A stretch of DNA of 64,000 nucleotides from Streptomyces lincolnensis (GCF_021173675.1 NZ_JAIHON010000003.1:62001-126000), one strand, 5' to 3'. Counted from the first letter of the stretch, positions 49,066 to 57,488 are shown. Numbers and translations are program-made. The notes: a model not told the origin generated them from the sequence alone.

Positions 49066-49868
49066 GGCAGCAGCCAATCGACGGGGCGCTGGTCGGCCAG
49101 CCGGATCGAGCCCGAGGCCGCGGTCATGGAGGTGAGGGTGAACGGCGGTCCGTCGGCGGACGACCACTTGTAGCCGCTCTTGGTCTCCTTCGACCTGTCC
49201 AGCTTCACCAGGACCGCCACCGGCCGGCCGTCCTTGGTGAACTGCTCGCCGAGCTGGCTGTCACCGAGGAACGCGGCGATCTGCTGCGCGGACTGGGCGG
49301 AACGGTCCACCGACTGCACATGGCCGCGCAGGACGCCGTACTCCTGGGTGGGCACCGAGGAGACGGTCAGGTCCACGGCCGCGTTCTCGGGAATGGAGGC
49401 CGCGTTCTCGGCGGGCACGTACACGGTGGCGTACAGCGGGTCGGAGGCGCGGGCGACCTTCTCCACGGCGGCGACGTTCGCGCCGGTGGAGATGATCTGC
49501 CCGATCGTCGCGGCGAGCGCGGTGACCCGGCCCGCGGCGACCGTGCGCACGACGGTGTCGCCCTCGGCGGTACGGACCTTCAGTACGGGGGAGTCGGCGG
49601 GCAGCCGCTGTCCTTCCTCGGCGATCACCTGGGTGACCTGGCCCGCGACCGGGCTCTGGAGGATGTAACTGCCCTCCGCGTGGGTGAGGATGGCGGGCGC
49701 GCTCACCGTGGAGGCGACCGAACCGGTCACCGCCCACACGGACGCGGCGGCCATGGCGACCACGGTCACGGACAGCACGAGCCAGCCCTGGGGGCGGGCG
49801 AAGCGCACCGGAAGGTCGAGCTCCTCCGGCGACTGGAGCTTGGCGAGGGCCTGTTGGCGGAACTGCAC
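49062..49868 (-). CDS. HlyD-family membrane-fusion/adaptor protein of the NHLM export system
   Basis: The 268-residue protein has a short cytoplasmic N-terminus and one transmembrane helix (GWLVLSVTVVAMAAASVWAV). An HlyD-like biotinyl-lipoyl and beta-barrel region follows (SPVAGQVTQVIAEEGQRLPADSPVLKVRTAEGD, then VTALAATIGQIISTGANVAAVE). In Gram-positive NHLM systems this protein works with the two ABC proteins without an outer-membrane channel. The GTG at 49868 has GGGAAG upstream. Its TGA overlaps the GTG of the peptidase-transporter. An attenuator-like hairpin lies between it and the precursor gene. Confidence 0.9.
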   Translation of the reverse strand: MQFRQQALAKLQSPEELDLPVRFARPQGWLVLSVTVVAMAAASVWAVTGSVASTVSAPAILTHAEGSYILQSPVAGQVTQVIAEEGQRLPADSPVLKVRTAEGDTVVRTVAAGRVTALAATIGQIISTGANVAAVEKVARASDPLYATVYVPAENAASIPENAAVDLTVSSVPTQEYGVLRGHVQSVDRSAQSAQQIAAFLGDSQLGEQFTKDGRPVAVLVKLDRSKETKSGYKWSSADGPPFTLTSMTAASGSIRLADQRPVDWLLP

Positions 49869-49906
49869 GGAACTTCCCTCACCTGGAGAGATCTTCTGAG
49901 GCAGGC

Positions 49907-49937
49907 AAAAGCCCCGGAGCCGGGATACGGCTCCGGG
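49907..49937 (-). terminator. Attenuator/terminator between the precursor gene and the export genes
   Basis: A perfect 9-bp stem (49913-49921 with 49929-49937) with a seven-base loop is followed on the minus strand by GCTTTTGC, giving a short U tract. It lies 25 bases after the precursor stop and 39 bases before the HlyD start. Partial termination here would give more precursor than exporter mRNA. Confidence 0.72.
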
Positions 49938-49961
49938 ACTCAGTGATCACATCTGGTGCGA

Positions 49962-50177
49962 TCAGAGACCGGAAACCAGGTTGGTGACCGCACCGGTGTT
50001 CAGGCCGGTGGCGCCCTCGACGGTGCCGACGACCGTGTTGACCAGGCCGGAGACCGGGGCAACGCCGTCCACCAGGTTGGTGACGGTGCCCAGGGCGTTC
50101 AGCTGCAGGCCGCCGGAGACGTTGTCGAGCTCGGCGTCGGAGATCTCGACGGTCTCAACCTGGGGGGTGGAGTTCAT
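49962..50177 (-). CDS. GG-leader peptide precursor of the NHLM export system
   Basis: The 71-residue peptide has a double-glycine leader (ETVEISDAELDNVSGG ending at residue 29) of the type cut by C39 peptidases. The 42-residue core is rich in Val, Thr, Asn, Leu and Gly and has no Cys, His, Trp or Tyr. The core contains two TNLV(D/S)G units, hinting at an internal repeat. It lies directly upstream of the HlyD, C39-ABC and ABC genes. No lanthionine synthase, cyclodehydratase or radical SAM gene is nearby, so it may be exported unmodified. The ATG at 50177 follows AGGGAAG by seven bases. Antimicrobial or signalling activity is inferred only. Confidence 0.85.
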   Translation of the reverse strand: MNSTPQVETVEISDAELDNVSGGLQLNALGTVTNLVDGVAPVSGLVNTVVGTVEGATGLNTGAVTNLVSGL

Positions 50178-50650
50178 GATGGAACTTCCCTTCATATGGA
50201 TATTTCACAAGGGGGGGAGCGGCCCCCTCTGGGGACAGACGGACGGCCGCGACCGCAAGCACCAGCACCTTCGTTCCCGAAGGCCCTGTCGGCCCCTGCG
50301 GTGCGATGGATCAAAGCACGCTGCGGTGGCGCGCATCCAATCAACCATCCGTCCCACCAGGGCACTTGTGCCTCATGAGCACCGTTGCGTGCAGGACTGT
50401 GCACGCCGTGGTGGCGAGTTCTTCACATGGGCCGCCGCATTGGCCCGCGCGAACTCTTGCGGTCCGGCGAGCGAATCCGACACTCCGCGCCAATGGTCGG
50501 CGTCCGTCATTCCGCCGCGCGATTCATTTCCGTGCCGTGATGCCCTTGGGGGGCAGGTGTGCAGATTCTCTGGAGGGAGGATTCGACGCCGTGTTCGCGA
50601 CCGACCGTTGCGGGCCGGTTGCCGACCGTGTCAGTCCGAACGGGGTCGGG
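50178..50650. other. Intergenic region upstream of the peptide precursor
   Basis: No gene is supported in these 473 bases. They should contain the precursor promoter, which I cannot place with confidence. An inverted repeat with arms GCGTGCA (50387-50393) and TGCACGC (50400-50406) around six bases is a possible operator about 210 bases upstream of the precursor ATG. Confidence 0.5.
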
Positions 50651-50716
50651 CGTCAGTCGAGAAGTGCTCGGACGTCAGTCAAGGAGTGCTCGGACGTCAG
50701 TCGAGAAGTGCGTAGA
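50651..50716. repeat. 22-bp tandem repeat including the 3' end of the thioesterase gene
   Basis: Three consecutive 22-bp units start at 50651, 50673 and 50695. Units one and two differ at two positions, and unit three diverges only in its last six bases. Unit three contains the last codons and TGA stop of the minus-strand thioesterase gene. Units one and two lie beyond the stop, so the gene's tail was copied downstream. Confidence 0.85.
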
Positions 50717-51110
50717 CCGTGCTCGCCCGTGCCGCGGTCTTCCCGGACGCCTCGTCGGTCAGCGTGATGTCGGCGAACGCCATCCGGCGGCCCAGCTTGG
50801 TGACCACCGCTTCGATCAGGACATCCGAACCGGTCACCGCGCGCTGGAAGGACGTGGACTGCTGCACCGTCGTCATGGGTCCGTACCCGCCCCGGGCCGC
50901 CGAGACGGCGAGCACGGTCGCCGTGTCGGCGGCGGCCATCAGTGACTGCCCGGACAGCCCGCCGCCCTCCCGGGCCAGCCGCGGTGACCAGGGAAGTCGC
51001 AGGATCGCGCGGTCCTCGCCCACGGCCTCGACCCGCAGGCCCAGTTCGAGCACCCAAGGGGCGAAGTCGTCGGTGAGGATCTTGTCGGCTTCGGCGGTGG
51101 TCATCGTCAT
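50697..51110 (-). CDS. Hotdog-fold PaaI-type thioesterase
   Basis: The 137-residue protein has the PaaI/YbgC-like hotdog pattern: PWVLELGLRVEAVGEDRAILRLPWSPRLAREGGGLSGQSLMAAADTATVLAV (long central helix with the Gly-Ala-rich dimer face), then TTVQQSTSFQRAVTGSDVLIEAVVTKLGRRMAFADITLTDEAS. It should hydrolyse acyl-CoA thioesters; the acyl group is unknown. Two ATG codons (51110 and 51104) are possible starts, with GGGGGAA upstream. Its stop codon lies in a 22-bp tandem repeat. Confidence 0.88.
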   Translation of the reverse strand: MTMTTAEADKILTDDFAPWVLELGLRVEAVGEDRAILRLPWSPRLAREGGGLSGQSLMAAADTATVLAVSAARGGYGPMTTVQQSTSFQRAVTGSDVLIEAVVTKLGRRMAFADITLTDEASGKTAARASTVYALLD

Positions 51111-51297
51111 ATGGGGGATTGTTCCCCCTGCCGCGGCGTCCGGCGCCGGTCATGGCCGATTCGCGGTCGCACGCGGGGCGCGCGGAAACGGAATTGAACG
51201 CCCCGCACGAGCCGTGCGTACCTCCTGCCATCCAGGCGCCCCCCAACAACTGCCGCCCGGCGGCAGCACACTCCGGTCCCTCAGGAGGTCGAGAAGT

Positions 51298-52674
51298 TTG
51301 AGTCACAAGCGAATTCCGAAGCGCAAGGCCGCGATAGCGGCGGGCGGTGTGGTGGCGCTCGGAGCCGCCGCCATCCTGCTCCCCAACGCCAACGCGTCCC
51401 AGGACGGCGCGTCGGACGACGCCGCCGCCGCGCCGAGGACCCTGAAGGCAGGGGATGCCTCGGACCTCGCCTCGCAACTCCAGGGCCTGCTGGGCGAAGC
51501 CTTCGCCGGTTCCTACTACGACAGTGACAGCCAGCAGCTGGTCGTCAACGTCATCTCCGGCGACGACAACAACGTGATCGTCCAGGCGAAGAAGGCGGGC
51601 GCCAAGGTCCGCGAGGTGGAGAACAGCCTCTCGGAACTGTCCGCCGGCGCGCAGACGCTGAAGACCGAGGCGACCATCCCCGGCACCTCCTGGGCCGTCG
51701 ACCCGCGGACGAACAAGATCCTCGTCACCGCGGACTCCACGGTCACCGGTGCCAAGTGGGACAGACTGGAATCGACGGTCGACACCCTCGGTTCCGGCAT
51801 GGCCACCATCAAGAAGTCGGCCGGCACCTTCAAGACCTTCCTCTCCGGCGGCGACGCCATCTTCGGCGGCGGCGCACGCTGCTCGGCCGGCTTCAACGTC
51901 GTCGCGGGCGACGGCAGCCCCGCCTTCCTGACCGCCGGTCACTGCGGGGTCGCGGAGGCCGCGTGGTCCGACACGGAGGGCGGCGAGCCGATCGCCACCG
52001 TCGACGCGGAGACAGCCACCTTCCCCGGTGCCGGTGACTTCGCCCTGGTGAAGTACGACGACCCGGCCACCGAGGCGCCGAGCGAGGTCAACGTCGGCGG
52101 CGGCCAGACCGTCCAGATCTCCCAGGCCGCGGACGCCGCGGTCGGCCAGGAGGTGTTCCGGATGGGCAGCACCACCGGGCTCGCCGACGGCCAGGTCCTC
52201 GGACTCGACGCCACCGTGAACTACCCGGAGGGCACGGTCACCGGACTCATCCAGACCAACGTCTGCGCCGAGCCCGGCGACAGCGGCGGCTCCCTGTTCA
52301 CCCAGGACGGTCTGGCCATCGGCCTGACCTCCGGCGGCAGCGGCGACTGCACGGTCGGCGGCGAGACCTTCTTCCAGCCGGTCACCACCGCCCTGGAAGC
52401 GGTCGGCGCGACACTCGGCGCGGGCGGCGCGGCCGGCGGTGCGGGGGACCAGGCAGGCGGTGAGGAGGCCGGTGCGGGCGACCAGGCCGGTGGCGAGGAA
52501 GCCGGAGCCGGTGAGGAAGCGGGCGCGGGCGAGGAAGCGGGCGCCGGTCAGGAAGCGGGCGCCGGCGAAGAGGCCGGAGCCGGTGAGGAGGCCGGGGTCG
52601 GCGAGGACACCGGGGTCGGTCACGAGACCGGCACCGGAGCCGAGGGCGAGTCGGGTCTGACCCAGACCAACTGA
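51298..52674 (+). CDS. Secreted S1E chymotrypsin-like serine protease with acidic repeat tail
   Basis: The 458-residue preproprotein starts at a TTG with AGGAGG nine bases upstream. A signal peptide (KRIPKRKAAIAAGGVVALGAAAILL) and an alpha-lytic-type pro-region (about 40-180) precede the protease domain. The catalytic residues are His215 (TAGHC), Asp247 (GDFALVKYD) and Ser329 (EPGDSGGS), as in Streptomyces griseus proteases. The last 80 residues form a low-complexity tail of (E)EAGAG units with almost no hydrophobic residues, in place of the chitin- or cellulose-binding domains seen in some relatives. A 17-bp perfect-stem terminator follows. Confidence 0.93.
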   Translation: MSHKRIPKRKAAIAAGGVVALGAAAILLPNANASQDGASDDAAAAPRTLKAGDASDLASQLQGLLGEAFAGSYYDSDSQQLVVNVISGDDNNVIVQAKKAGAKVREVENSLSELSAGAQTLKTEATIPGTSWAVDPRTNKILVTADSTVTGAKWDRLESTVDTLGSGMATIKKSAGTFKTFLSGGDAIFGGGARCSAGFNVVAGDGSPAFLTAGHCGVAEAAWSDTEGGEPIATVDAETATFPGAGDFALVKYDDPATEAPSEVNVGGGQTVQISQAADAAVGQEVFRMGSTTGLADGQVLGLDATVNYPEGTVTGLIQTNVCAEPGDSGGSLFTQDGLAIGLTSGGSGDCTVGGETFFQPVTTALEAVGATLGAGGAAGGAGDQAGGEEAGAGDQAGGEEAGAGEEAGAGEEAGAGQEAGAGEEAGAGEEAGVGEDTGVGHETGTGAEGESGLTQTN

Positions 52675-53021
52675 CCCCCGCGCCCCATGAGATGAACCCA
52701 CCCCGGCCGCACCGCGGTTCCGGTCGGTGGTGGACCGGTCCGGCCCTCCGGCGGGAGGGCCGGACCGGTCTGTGCGTACGGCCCCACCACGGCCGCCGAC
52801 GGCACACGAATGCCCGGCGCGAGGGTGAGGCCGACCGCGTACCCAGCAGACCCGGACCCATGCCCCCTCAGTCGATGCGCGTAGCCGCGCGCGAGCGCCG
52901 GGTGTGCGCCCCCGCGCCCCTCGATGGCCGGTTCCTCACGCCCGCGGACGGTGACGGACGCGAACAATGGGGCACGCGCTCAACACCATGTGGCGACGTT
53001 CGGTCGGCGGAGGGGGCGGAA
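52675..53021. other. Intergenic region with terminator, upstream of amfR
   Basis: These 347 bases carry the protease terminator at 52733-52770 and then the promoter region of amfR, which I cannot resolve into -35/-10 boxes. The amfR binding site GGAGG lies at 53009-53013. No gene is supported. Confidence 0.5.
52733..52770. terminator. Very strong terminator of the serine protease gene
   Basis: A perfect 17-bp stem (52733-52749 with 52754-52770) and a four-base loop (GGCG) lie 59 bases after the protease stop. Confidence 0.9.
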
Positions 53022-53630
53022 GTGATCCGGGTGCTGTTGGTGCACGACGAGTGTCTGGTGCGATCGATCCTGGCGGAGTGGCTGCGCAGGGAACCCGATC
53101 TCGGGGTCCACGACACCTCCTGGCGCGGCGCGTCGGGACAGGTGCGCGCCGTTCGGCCGGACGTCTGCGCGGCCGACCTGGAGTGCTCCGACTCCTACGG
53201 CATCCCGCCCCTCGGCGAGCTGTGCGCCCGGGGCCCGGACCTGACCCCGCCCCGGCTGCTGGTCCTCGCCGCCGCGAACCGGCCCGGCCTGCTGAAGCGG
53301 GCCGCCGAGGTGGGGACGCTCGGCTACGTCGACAAGGAGGGCGCGCCGGAGAACCTGGTCCGGGGAATCCGCCGGGTCGCGGAGGGGAAACGTTTCGTCG
53401 ACGACTCGCTGGGCTTCGGTTTCCTCAAGGCCTCGCAGATGCCGCTGACCCGCAGAGAACTGAGCGTGTTATCCCTGGCGGCGGAGGGTGCCTCCGTCGC
53501 CGAGATCGCCGGAAGCCTGCACCTGTCCCACGGGACGGTGCGCAACTACATGGCCGCCATCACCCGCAAGACCGGGGCCCGCAACCGCATCGACGCGATC
53601 CGGATCTCCCAGGGCGAGGGCTGGCTCTGA
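53022..53630 (+). CDS. amfR: AmfR/RamR, LuxR-type response regulator of the SapB cluster (TTA codon)
   Basis: The 202-residue protein has a receiver domain (VIRVLLVHDECLVRSILAEWLRREPDL, with the phosphorylation-site region RPDVCAADLECSDSYG, and Lys in YVDKEGAPENLV). Its LuxR helix-turn-helix is PLTRRELSVLSLAAEGASVAEIAGSLHLSHGTVRNYMAAITRKTGARNRIDAIR. Length, sequence type and position identify it as the activator of the amf/ram operon. It has no sensor kinase partner here. One leucine codon in the output domain is TTA (53469-53471), so translation should require bldA. The GTG start has GGAGG upstream. Its last 162 bases overlap the convergent amfB. Confidence 0.93.
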   Translation: MIRVLLVHDECLVRSILAEWLRREPDLGVHDTSWRGASGQVRAVRPDVCAADLECSDSYGIPPLGELCARGPDLTPPRLLVLAAANRPGLLKRAAEVGTLGYVDKEGAPENLVRGIRRVAEGKRFVDDSLGFGFLKASQMPLTRRELSVLSLAAEGASVAEIAGSLHLSHGTVRNYMAAITRKTGARNRIDAIRISQGEGWL

Positions 53631-55391
53631 CCGCCCGGAGGACGCGGTGGCCCAGCCCCCCACCAGCGCACGGTAGGGCGCCGAACCGCGTACCAACTCC
53701 TCGTGCGTTCCGTACGCCGTACGCCGCCCGTCCATCACCAGCACCCGGTCCGCCCTGCGGGCCGAGCTGATCCGGTGGGCGACGACCACGAGGGTGCCGC
53801 CGGGCCGGGCCGCGAAGGCGCGCTCGGCGCGTTCCTCCGCCGCCGGGTCCAGGTGGCAGGTCGCCTCGTCCAGCAACACCAGGGGGGCGTACGACAGATA
53901 GGCCCGGGTCAGCGCGACCAGCTGCCGCTCGCCCGCGGACAGGGCCGCCGGATCGACGGTCGCCGACGGTCCGCCGAGCGCTTCGAGCAGCGGCGCGAGT
54001 CCCACCGCCCCCGCCGCGGCGAGCAGCTCCGCCTCGGGAATCGGGTCCGGCCGGAACAGGCCGAGGTTCTCCGCGAGGGTGCCGGTGACGACGTACGCCT
54101 CCTGCGGGATCAGCACCCGCCGTCCGACCGCGCCCGGCTCCGTCACCGGCCGCCCGTCCACCCTTACCGTGCCCCGGCGGGGCCGCAGCAGCCCGGCGAC
54201 CAGCGCGGTGAGCGTGGACTTCCCGATCCCGCTCGGGCCTACGACGGCCAGGTGCGCGCCGGCCGGGACGTCGAGGTCGAGATCGTCGATCACGGGGGCG
54301 CTGTGGGGGCCGTAGGCGAAGGTGACGGAGGTGAGGGAGAGGGCCGGGGCGGGGCCGGTGGGACGGGCGGGGCGGGCGGGGCGGGGCGGGTTCGAGTAGG
54401 TGCTGCCGCTGCCGCTGCCGCTGTGGCTCGTGCCGGCGCTGTCGGTGGTGCCGGTGCCGTCGGTGGTGCTCTCCCGGATCAGTCGGCGCAGCACCACGAC
54501 CAGGCGGGAGCCGCTGGTGCCCAGGCCGTGGACGAGGTTGTTCAGGGCGGGAAGGAGGGAGTGGGTGACGTAGGCGAGCGCGCCGACCAGGGCGCCCGGG
54601 GTGACGCCGCGGTCGAGGAGCCAGGGCGCGGCGACGAGCAGCAGCACGATCGGCAGCTGACCGCCGAGCGCGAGGGAGGCCGCGCGCAGGACGCCCCAGC
54701 GGGCCAGGGAACGGGCGGCCCGCAGCTCCGCGTCGATCCGGCTGTCCGCCCCGGCGGCGATCCGGGCCTCCGCGCCGGTCGCGGTGATGTCCCGCAGCCC
54801 CGGGCAGACGGCCCCGAGGTTCTCGGCCAGCTCCTCGTCGGCGACCAGGAAGGTCTCCTGCCTGCGCGCCAGCGGCCGCAGCGTCGCCGCGAACAGGCCC
54901 ACCCCGGCGAGCAGGGGAGGCCCGACGACCAGCAGGAGCAGCGGGTCCAGTGAGAACAGGCCGACCAGGGCGCCGACGCTGGTGAACAGGAACGACCGCG
55001 ACACCATCACCAGCCCGGCGAACGTGTCCCGCGCGATCTCCACCTGCTGGGTGAGCCCCGACAGCGCCCCGGGGTCCGCCTCCCGCACCCCGCGCGCCAC
55101 GACCCGCTCGACCAGCCGGTCCCGGAGCGGTTCCGCCAGCGCGGCCACCGCCGCGTACACCCGGGCCGTGCCGTACGCGCCCACGAGCACCCCGAGCCCG
55201 GCCACCCCGAGCCAGCCGAGCCCGACCTCCGGCCGCCCGGCCAGGAACCCCGCGTCCAGAGCACGGGCCGGGGCATAGCCGGTCAGGAATGTCTGCCCCG
55301 TCTCCAGCACGGACCACCCACCGAGCCGCACCAGCACCCGCCACCGGGCCCGCAGGAACCGCAGCCCGAGCCGAGAGATCCGTTCGCTCAC
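53469..55391 (-). CDS. amfB: AmfB/RamB, ABC exporter half of the SapB cluster
   Basis: The 640-residue protein has six transmembrane segments (residues about 15-315), a Gly/Ser/Thr-rich linker and an NBD. The NBD has VGPSGIGKST, LSAGERQLVAL and VLLDEATCHLD, with an intact Walker B Glu. It pairs with AmfA to export SapB. The GTG start overlaps the amfA stop (GTGA). Past the natural domain end (ALVGGW) the frame runs 54 more codons antisense to amfR and stops at a TAA that is the exact complement of the amfR TTA codon. The tail has no domain and may be an accident of register. Confidence 0.9.
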   Translation of the reverse strand: MSERISRLGLRFLRARWRVLVRLGGWSVLETGQTFLTGYAPARALDAGFLAGRPEVGLGWLGVAGLGVLVGAYGTARVYAAVAALAEPLRDRLVERVVARGVREADPGALSGLTQQVEIARDTFAGLVMVSRSFLFTSVGALVGLFSLDPLLLLVVGPPLLAGVGLFAATLRPLARRQETFLVADEELAENLGAVCPGLRDITATGAEARIAAGADSRIDAELRAARSLARWGVLRAASLALGGQLPIVLLLVAAPWLLDRGVTPGALVGALAYVTHSLLPALNNLVHGLGTSGSRLVVVLRRLIRESTTDGTGTTDSAGTSHSGSGSGSTYSNPPRPARPARPTGPAPALSLTSVTFAYGPHSAPVIDDLDLDVPAGAHLAVVGPSGIGKSTLTALVAGLLRPRRGTVRVDGRPVTEPGAVGRRVLIPQEAYVVTGTLAENLGLFRPDPIPEAELLAAAGAVGLAPLLEALGGPSATVDPAALSAGERQLVALTRAYLSYAPLVLLDEATCHLDPAAEERAERAFAARPGGTLVVVAHRISSARRADRVLVMDGRRTAYGTHEELVRGSAPYRALVGGWATASSGRSEPALALGDPDRVDAVAGPGLAGDGGHVVAHRPVGQVQASGDLGDGGTLRRQG

Positions 55392-57397
55392 GACGGCTCC
55401 CCCTCCCCGGCCCGACCGCGACACCCGACCCGGCTCGGCTCGTCGGGGTCGGTGCGCCGCCAGGGCTCCTCGGCTGCCCCGGTCCGGCCGTGCTCTTCAG
55501 AGAGCGGAACCGCGCCAGGTCCTTCGGCGGGCCCTCCCTCACCGGGCTCGGTGGGTGGTGCGCCCCGGCGGGAGCTCCCGCGATCACGCCCACCGCCGGA
55601 CCGCCCGTTCACCCCGGCCTTCGCACTGCCCCCAACCCGGCGGCTTCCCCCGGATCCCCCGCCTGCCCCGAGCCCGCCCCTGACGTCGGCCTCGGCCTCC
55701 TCGCTTCCCTCCGTCCCCCCGAACACCGCCCGATACCCCGCCTCCTCCCACAGCTCCCCGTGCGTGCCCACCGCCCGCACCCGCCCCCCGTCCAGCCAGG
55801 CCACCCGGCCGGCGCGGGCCGCCGTGGAGGCTCGGTGGGCGATCAGGAGGCGGGTGCTGTCCGGGCCGGCGTGGACGAGGGCGTCGGTGATGTGGGTCTC
55901 GGTGACGGTGTCGAGGCTGGAGAGGGCGTCGTCGAGGACGAGCAGGCGGCCGCCGTGGGCGAACGCGCGGGCGAGACCGAGGCGTTGGGACTCGCCGCCG
56001 GAGCGGGGCGCGTCGGCGACGGCGGTGGCGTAGCCGTGGGGGAGGCGGCGGACGAAGTCGTCCGCGCGGGCGGTGCGGGCCGCCTCCCGGACCCGGGCGG
56101 GGGAGGGGGAGGCCGGTCCGAGGGCGATGGCGTCCTGGACGGTGTCGCCGAGCAGGGCGGGCCGCTCGAAGGCGTGGCCCACCGCGCGGCGCAGCGCCTC
56201 GTGGGTGAGGTCGCGCAGGGGCACGCCGTCGAGCAGGACCTCGCCCTCGTCGGGGTCGGTGAGCCGCCCGGCGACCGCGGCGAGCAGCGACTTGCCCGCG
56301 CCCGACCTGCCGACCACGGCGAGGGTCGTCCCGCCGGGCACGACGAGGTCGAGCCCGTCCAGCACGGGCCGTCCGCCGCGCCGGGCGGTGACCCCGCGCA
56401 GCTCCAGGCGCCCCGGGCCGGGCGGCAGCGAACGGGAGCCGTGGGCGGTGGCGGGTTCGGCCAGGACCTCGCCCAGGCGCCCGGCCGCCGCCCTGGCCCG
56501 GGCCAGGCCCGCGAGGTGGCCGACCAGCACGCCGACACCGGTGGCCAGGACCGCGTACCGGGAGGCCGCGAGCACCTCGCCGACGGTGAGGCGGTGCCGG
56601 ACGAGGAGGACCCCGGCGACGGCGACGATCCCGAGCTGGAGCAGTGGCGCCACGGCGACGGCCTGGCCGCTCGCCCGCCCCTGCACCCGCCACATCCGGT
56701 GTCCGGCCCGGGACAGCTCGGGCAGCGGCCGCAGGATCCGGGCCGTCTCCCGGTCCGCCGCCCCGGCCGCGGCGATGGTCCGGTGTCCGGCGACGGCCTC
56801 CGCGAGCGCCCCGGCGATCCGGCCCTGCACGCGCTGGTAGTGCGTCACGCATTCCGTGGTGTCGCGGGCGAAGGCGCGCAGCAGCAGCGCCAGCACCGGC
56901 GCTCCGGCCAGGAACACCACGGCGAGCCAGGGGCTGATCAGTCCCAGTGCGACGATGCCGCCGACCGGTCCGACGACCGCGGAGAGCAGGGCGGCGCGGG
57001 CGGTCGGTGCCGTGCCGGCCTGGGCGGCGTTGCCGACGAGGCGGGCGACGAGGTCCCCGGGGCCGAAGCGGGCGGCGGCGCGCGGTCCGACGGCCAGGAC
57101 GTGGCCGGTGAGCCGCCGGCGCAGCCAGGCCGTGGTGCGGGCGTCGACCGTGCCGCGCAGTACGGTCTCGCAGCCGTCGAGCAGCGCCAGCAGCAGGACG
57201 AGCCCGGCGCAGCGGAGCACCCAGTCGGTGGCCGGGGCCCGCGCCAGCAGCAGGTCCAGGGTGCGGCCCAGGGCGGCCGGCAGCAGCAGTCCGGCGCCGG
57301 TCGCGGCCGTGCTCACCAGGCACAGGACCAGACAGCGGGCGGGGGCCGGACCGAACGGCCCGTGCGGCACCGGGGCGGGTTCCGGGGCGGTGGTCAT
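55388..57397 (-). CDS. amfA: AmfA/RamA, ABC exporter half of the SapB cluster
   Basis: The 669-residue protein has a six-helix exporter domain (about 25-330) and an NBD with VGRSGAGKS (Walker A) and SGGESQRLGLARAF. Walker B is VLDDALSSLD. The catalytic glutamate is replaced by Asp, as in the degenerate half of heterodimeric exporters. About 115 residues of Gly/Ser/Arg/Glu-rich, probably disordered tail follow the NBD. The ATG at 57397 lies 31 bases after an attenuator-like hairpin that follows amfS. Its stop overlaps the amfB start by four bases. With AmfB it exports the class III lanthipeptide. Confidence 0.92.
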   Translation of the reverse strand: MTTAPEPAPVPHGPFGPAPARCLVLCLVSTAATGAGLLLPAALGRTLDLLLARAPATDWVLRCAGLVLLLALLDGCETVLRGTVDARTTAWLRRRLTGHVLAVGPRAAARFGPGDLVARLVGNAAQAGTAPTARAALLSAVVGPVGGIVALGLISPWLAVVFLAGAPVLALLLRAFARDTTECVTHYQRVQGRIAGALAEAVAGHRTIAAAGAADRETARILRPLPELSRAGHRMWRVQGRASGQAVAVAPLLQLGIVAVAGVLLVRHRLTVGEVLAASRYAVLATGVGVLVGHLAGLARARAAAGRLGEVLAEPATAHGSRSLPPGPGRLELRGVTARRGGRPVLDGLDLVVPGGTTLAVVGRSGAGKSLLAAVAGRLTDPDEGEVLLDGVPLRDLTHEALRRAVGHAFERPALLGDTVQDAIALGPASPSPARVREAARTARADDFVRRLPHGYATAVADAPRSGGESQRLGLARAFAHGGRLLVLDDALSSLDTVTETHITDALVHAGPDSTRLLIAHRASTAARAGRVAWLDGGRVRAVGTHGELWEEAGYRAVFGGTEGSEEAEADVRGGLGAGGGSGGSRRVGGSAKAGVNGRSGGGRDRGSSRRGAPPTEPGEGGPAEGPGAVPLSEEHGRTGAAEEPWRRTDPDEPSRVGCRGRAGEGEPS

Positions 57398-57427
57398 GCG
57401 GCGGCGGCCCCCTCGGCGGGTGCGGGA

Positions 57428-57468
57428 CCCCGGGCGGCCCCTTCCTCGCGGGAAGGAACCGCCCGGGG
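57428..57468 (-). terminator. Hairpin between amfS and amfA (attenuator-like)
   Basis: An outer 10-bp helix (57428-57437 with 57459-57468) and an inner 6-bp helix (57440-57445 with 57451-57456) stack around a five-base loop. It lies 21 bases after the amfS stop. It would let the lantibiotic precursor be made in excess over the exporter and may also stabilise the amfS mRNA 3' end. Confidence 0.75.
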
Positions 57469-57488
57469 CCGTGGACTCGCGGTGCCCG

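Noticed and set aside
50192..50404. Possible 70-residue second peptide precursor upstream of the NHLM precursor
   Set aside because: No GG leader, no ribosome binding site, and an irregular composition typical of a chance frame.
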